A stretch of 64,000 nucleotides of DNA, taken from assembly GCA_038247115.1 (NCBI GenBank), contig JBBRVG010000002.1, positions 1 to 64,000 of the forward strand. Reading direction: 5' to 3'. This document shows, in pieces, positions 61,972 to 64,000 of the stretch. Below the pieces are notes generated by a model. The model was not told the DNA's origin, made no database searches, and worked only from the letters and a program-made list of their open reading frames with translations. The position numbers were made by a program, and so were the translations under genes. Positions within the stretch are counted from its first letter, which is position 1. Each line of letters begins with the position of its first letter. The stretch comes from Pseudaeromonas sp038247115 (lineage in GTDB: Bacteria; Pseudomonadota; Gammaproteobacteria; Enterobacterales; Aeromonadaceae).

Positions 61972-62832
61972 TTATTCGATGTTCTGAATTTGTTCGCGCA
62001 TCTGTTCGATGAGGACTTTGAGCTCGACGGCGGACTGGGTGGTCTCGGCGTTGATGGACTTGGAGCCCAGCGTGTTCGACTCGCGGTTGAACTCCTGCAT
62101 CATAAAGTCCAGACGACGACCACAGGCGCCGCCTTTTTTCAGGATCTTGTGGGTCTCGGTGATGTGCATCCCTAAACGATCCAGCTCTTCGGCCACGTCG
62201 ATGCGTTGCGCCAGCAGTATGATCTCCTGCTCGACGCGAGTGGATTCCAGCTCCAGCTTGGCTTCGGCCAGACGGTCGACCAACCGTTGACGTTGCCAGT
62301 CGAGGATCTGCGGCATCAGGGCGCGGACCTTGGTCACTTCGACCTGGATGCCGTCCAGACGCTGTTCGATCAGCACCTTGAGCTTGTCGCCTTCGCTCTG
62401 GCGGCTCTCGATGAACAGCCCCAGCACCTCGTCGAAACCGGCCAGCAGGCGGGTGTTGAGCTCATCCATATCCTGCTCGGGAGCGGCCATGACGCCGGGC
62501 CAGCGCAGCACGTCCAGCGGATTGAGTTGACCTTGACCGGCGCGGTCGATGACCCACAGGGCGCTGTCGATCAGCTGCTCGGCCAGGGCCTCGTTGACTT
62601 GCAACTGACCGGCATTGGTCTGACTTTCGAAGCGCAGATTGCATTCGACCTTGCCGCGCTCGAGGTGCTTGCGGAAGCGCTCACGCAGGATCGGCTCCAA
62701 GCCACGCAACTGCTCGGGCAGACGTAGATACGTTTCCAGATAGCGTTGATTGACGGAGCGGATTTCCCACACCGCTGTGCCCCAATCGCCTTTGAATTCC
62801 TTACGGGCGTAGCCTGTCATGCTGTGAATCAT
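61972..62832 (-). CDS. yicC: YicC-family endoribonuclease
   Basis: 286 residues, against 287 in E. coli, closely similar throughout (start MIHSMTGYARKEFKGDWGTA, end MREQIQNIE). YicC proteins form hexamers that cut RNA and influence small-RNA turnover. It is divergent from rph as in E. coli. Confidence 0.95.
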   Translation of the reverse strand: MIHSMTGYARKEFKGDWGTAVWEIRSVNQRYLETYLRLPEQLRGLEPILRERFRKHLERGKVECNLRFESQTNAGQLQVNEALAEQLIDSALWVIDRAGQGQLNPLDVLRWPGVMAAPEQDMDELNTRLLAGFDEVLGLFIESRQSEGDKLKVLIEQRLDGIQVEVTKVRALMPQILDWQRQRLVDRLAEAKLELESTRVEQEIILLAQRIDVAEELDRLGMHITETHKILKKGGACGRRLDFMMQEFNRESNTLGSKSINAETTQSAVELKVLIEQMREQIQNIE

Positions 62833-62962
62833 ACGGATCTCGTCGGTCGGTAAAAAATTGTCGCGATTATAGCCCTGCCGTCGGCAAAAAGCCCGTCATG
62901 TGAAAAGCCGCGGCCGATCCCGTATACTGACGGCCATTTCCGATTTAAGCAGAGAAGATCCC

Positions 62963-63676
62963 ATGCGTCCGAACGGCAGAACGCCCGCGCAAATGCGCCC
63001 GGTTACCATCACCCGCCACTTTACTTCCCATGCTGAGGGCTCTGTCCTGGTCGAATTCGGTCAGACTCGGGTGCTGTGTAATGCCAGCGTGGTGGAGGGG
63101 GTTCCCCGGTTCCTCAAGGGCAAGGGGCAGGGCTGGATCACCGCCGAATATGGCATGCTGCCACGGTCGACCCACTCGCGCATGAATCGTGAGGCAGCCT
63201 CCGGCAAGCAGGGCGGTCGCACTCTGGAAATCCAGCGGTTGATCGGTCGCGCCCTGCGCGCCGCCGTGGATCTGACCAAGCTGGGTGAATTCACCATCAC
63301 TCTGGATTGCGATGTGATCCAGGCCGATGGCGGTACCCGCACGGCGGCCATTACCGGTGCTTATGTGGCGCTGGTGGATGCGTTGCGCTGGTTGCAGGAG
63401 CAGGGCAAGCTGAAAACCGACCCGATCAAGTACATGGTCGCGGCTGTCTCGGTCGGCATTCACAACGGCCAGGCGATTTGCGATCTGGAGTACGTCGAGG
63501 ATTCGGCGGCCGAGACCGATATGAATGTGGTGATGACTGAGTGCGGTCGCATCATCGAGGTTCAGGGGACTGCCGAGGGCGAGCCCTTCAGCCAGGACGA
63601 GCTGAACCAGTTGCTGGAGTTGGCCAAGGGCGGCATCGCCGAGCTGGTCGCCCTGCAGAAACAGGCTCTGTTGTAA
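62963..63676 (+). CDS. rph: Ribonuclease PH
   Basis: 237 residues from the ATG at 62963 (MRPNGRTPAQMRPV). The phosphate-binding and catalytic region is intact (GKGQGWITAEYGMLPRST, DGGTRTAAITGA, DLEYVEDSAAETDMN). It trims tRNA 3' ends by phosphorolysis. It keeps a full-length C-terminus, unlike the frameshifted gene of E. coli K-12. Followed by pyrE. Confidence 0.97.
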   Translation: MRPNGRTPAQMRPVTITRHFTSHAEGSVLVEFGQTRVLCNASVVEGVPRFLKGKGQGWITAEYGMLPRSTHSRMNREAASGKQGGRTLEIQRLIGRALRAAVDLTKLGEFTITLDCDVIQADGGTRTAAITGAYVALVDALRWLQEQGKLKTDPIKYMVAAVSVGIHNGQAICDLEYVEDSAAETDMNVVMTECGRIIEVQGTAEGEPFSQDELNQLLELAKGGIAELVALQKQALL

Positions 63677-63686
63677 GTGATGACTT

Positions 63687-63710
63687 AACGCGGCCCAGGC
63701 CGCGTTTTTT
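63687..63710 (+). terminator. Terminator/attenuator between rph and pyrE
   Basis: Nine-base-pair stem AACGCGGCC / GGCCGCGTT with a two-base loop and a T-run, 44 bases before pyrE. In E. coli the matching hairpin attenuates pyrE by UTP level. Confidence 0.92.
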
Positions 63711-63753
63711 GTGATGAAAACCCGTTAAAGATGAAGAACCAAGAGGACCAAGC

Positions 63754-64000
63754 ATGAAAGCCTACCAGCGCGAGTTTATCGAGTTTGCCCTGAGCAAGCA
63801 GGTATTGAAGTTCGGCGACTTCACCCTGAAATCGGGCCGCAAGAGCCCCTATTTCTTCAATGCCGGGCTGTTTAACTCCGGTCGCGATCTGGCGAAGCTG
63901 GGCCGCTTCTATGCCGCCGCGCTGGTGGATGCCGGTATCGCCTATGACGTGCTGTTCGGACCGGCTTATAAAGGGATCCCGATTGCTTCCGCCACCGCAG
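63754..64000 (+). CDS. pyrE: Orotate phosphoribosyltransferase (5' part, continues beyond window)
   Basis: The first 82 residues are present from an ATG after GAGGA: MKAYQREFIEFALSKQVLKF, FTLKSGRKSPYFFN and the start of the LFGPAYKGIP loop. It joins orotate and PRPP in pyrimidine synthesis. The 3' end is outside the window. Confidence 0.96.
   Translation, partial: MKAYQREFIEFALSKQVLKFGDFTLKSGRKSPYFFNAGLFNSGRDLAKLGRFYAAALVDAGIAYDVLFGPAYKGIPIASATA

Noticed and set aside
1..64000. CRISPR arrays, rRNA, tRNA, integrase or intact transposase genes
   Set aside because: None was seen on reading the whole window; the island borders lack an obvious tRNA or integrase.

Overview
The window looks like a chromosomal segment of a GC-rich gammaproteobacterium, most likely an Aeromonas-type member of the Aeromonadales. 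The evidence is conserved gammaproteobacterial gene neighbourhoods (gmk-rpoZ-spoT-trmH, pldB-yigL, yicC divergent from rph-pyrE), a SpoT that starts at TTG as in E. coli, a FabV-type enoyl reductase and an E. coli-like UspA. The genus is inferred from protein resemblance and was not tested by a search.

Layout. 1-6.6 kb: the 5' part of a two-module nonribosomal peptide synthetase ending in a reductase domain (minus strand), preceded by a metallophosphoesterase lipoprotein gene. 8.7-16.8 kb: housekeeping and stress genes (tpx, a gamma-carbonic-anhydrase-like protein, a COG0523 GTPase, eda, a 33-residue small protein, a YjdJ-like acetyltransferase, an OGFr-domain protein, a hyperacidic peptide, uspA, fabV, a YhiN-type flavoprotein). 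16.9-21.2 kb: the trehalose regulon treR-treB-treC, with two tandem operators and a strong hairpin between treB and treC. 21.3-24.8 kb: a Cache-domain chemoreceptor and azlCD. 25.2-28.95 kb: a compact five-gene operon of an AfsA-like hotdog protein, an extended SDR, an exported protein of unknown function and two HAD hydrolases. It resembles an actinobacterial gamma-butyrolactone biosynthesis set. 29-34.3 kb: a YbaY-like lipoprotein, a GST, a palindromic repeat element, a large lipoprotein, yigL and pldB. 34.5-38.5 kb: trmH, spoT, rpoZ and gmk.

From 38.5 to 61.9 kb, between gmk and yicC (a linkage that E. coli also keeps loosely), lies accessory DNA. It holds a candidate small RNA and a chemoreceptor. 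Next comes a divergent catabolic cluster (NCS1 permease, NTF2-like protein and ALDH on one strand; LuxR-type regulator, M20 carbamoyl hydrolase and DDAH-like amidinohydrolase on the other). After that is a second, AT-richer LepA/EF-4 gene and a SEC-C protein. The last part is a defence block: a toxin-antitoxin-SecB-like chaperone module, a type I restriction system (hsdS, hsdM, hsdR), an Mrr-like endonuclease, and divergent hipBA. The window ends in yicC, rph and the start of pyrE.

The two strongest candidates for little-described biology are the AfsA-like butyrolactone-type operon and the tripartite toxin-antitoxin-chaperone module downstream of hsdS. The LepA paralogue with a leader region and the reductive NRPS with a degenerate first condensation domain are also worth attention. 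No CRISPR array, rRNA, tRNA, prophage or intact transposase was seen.
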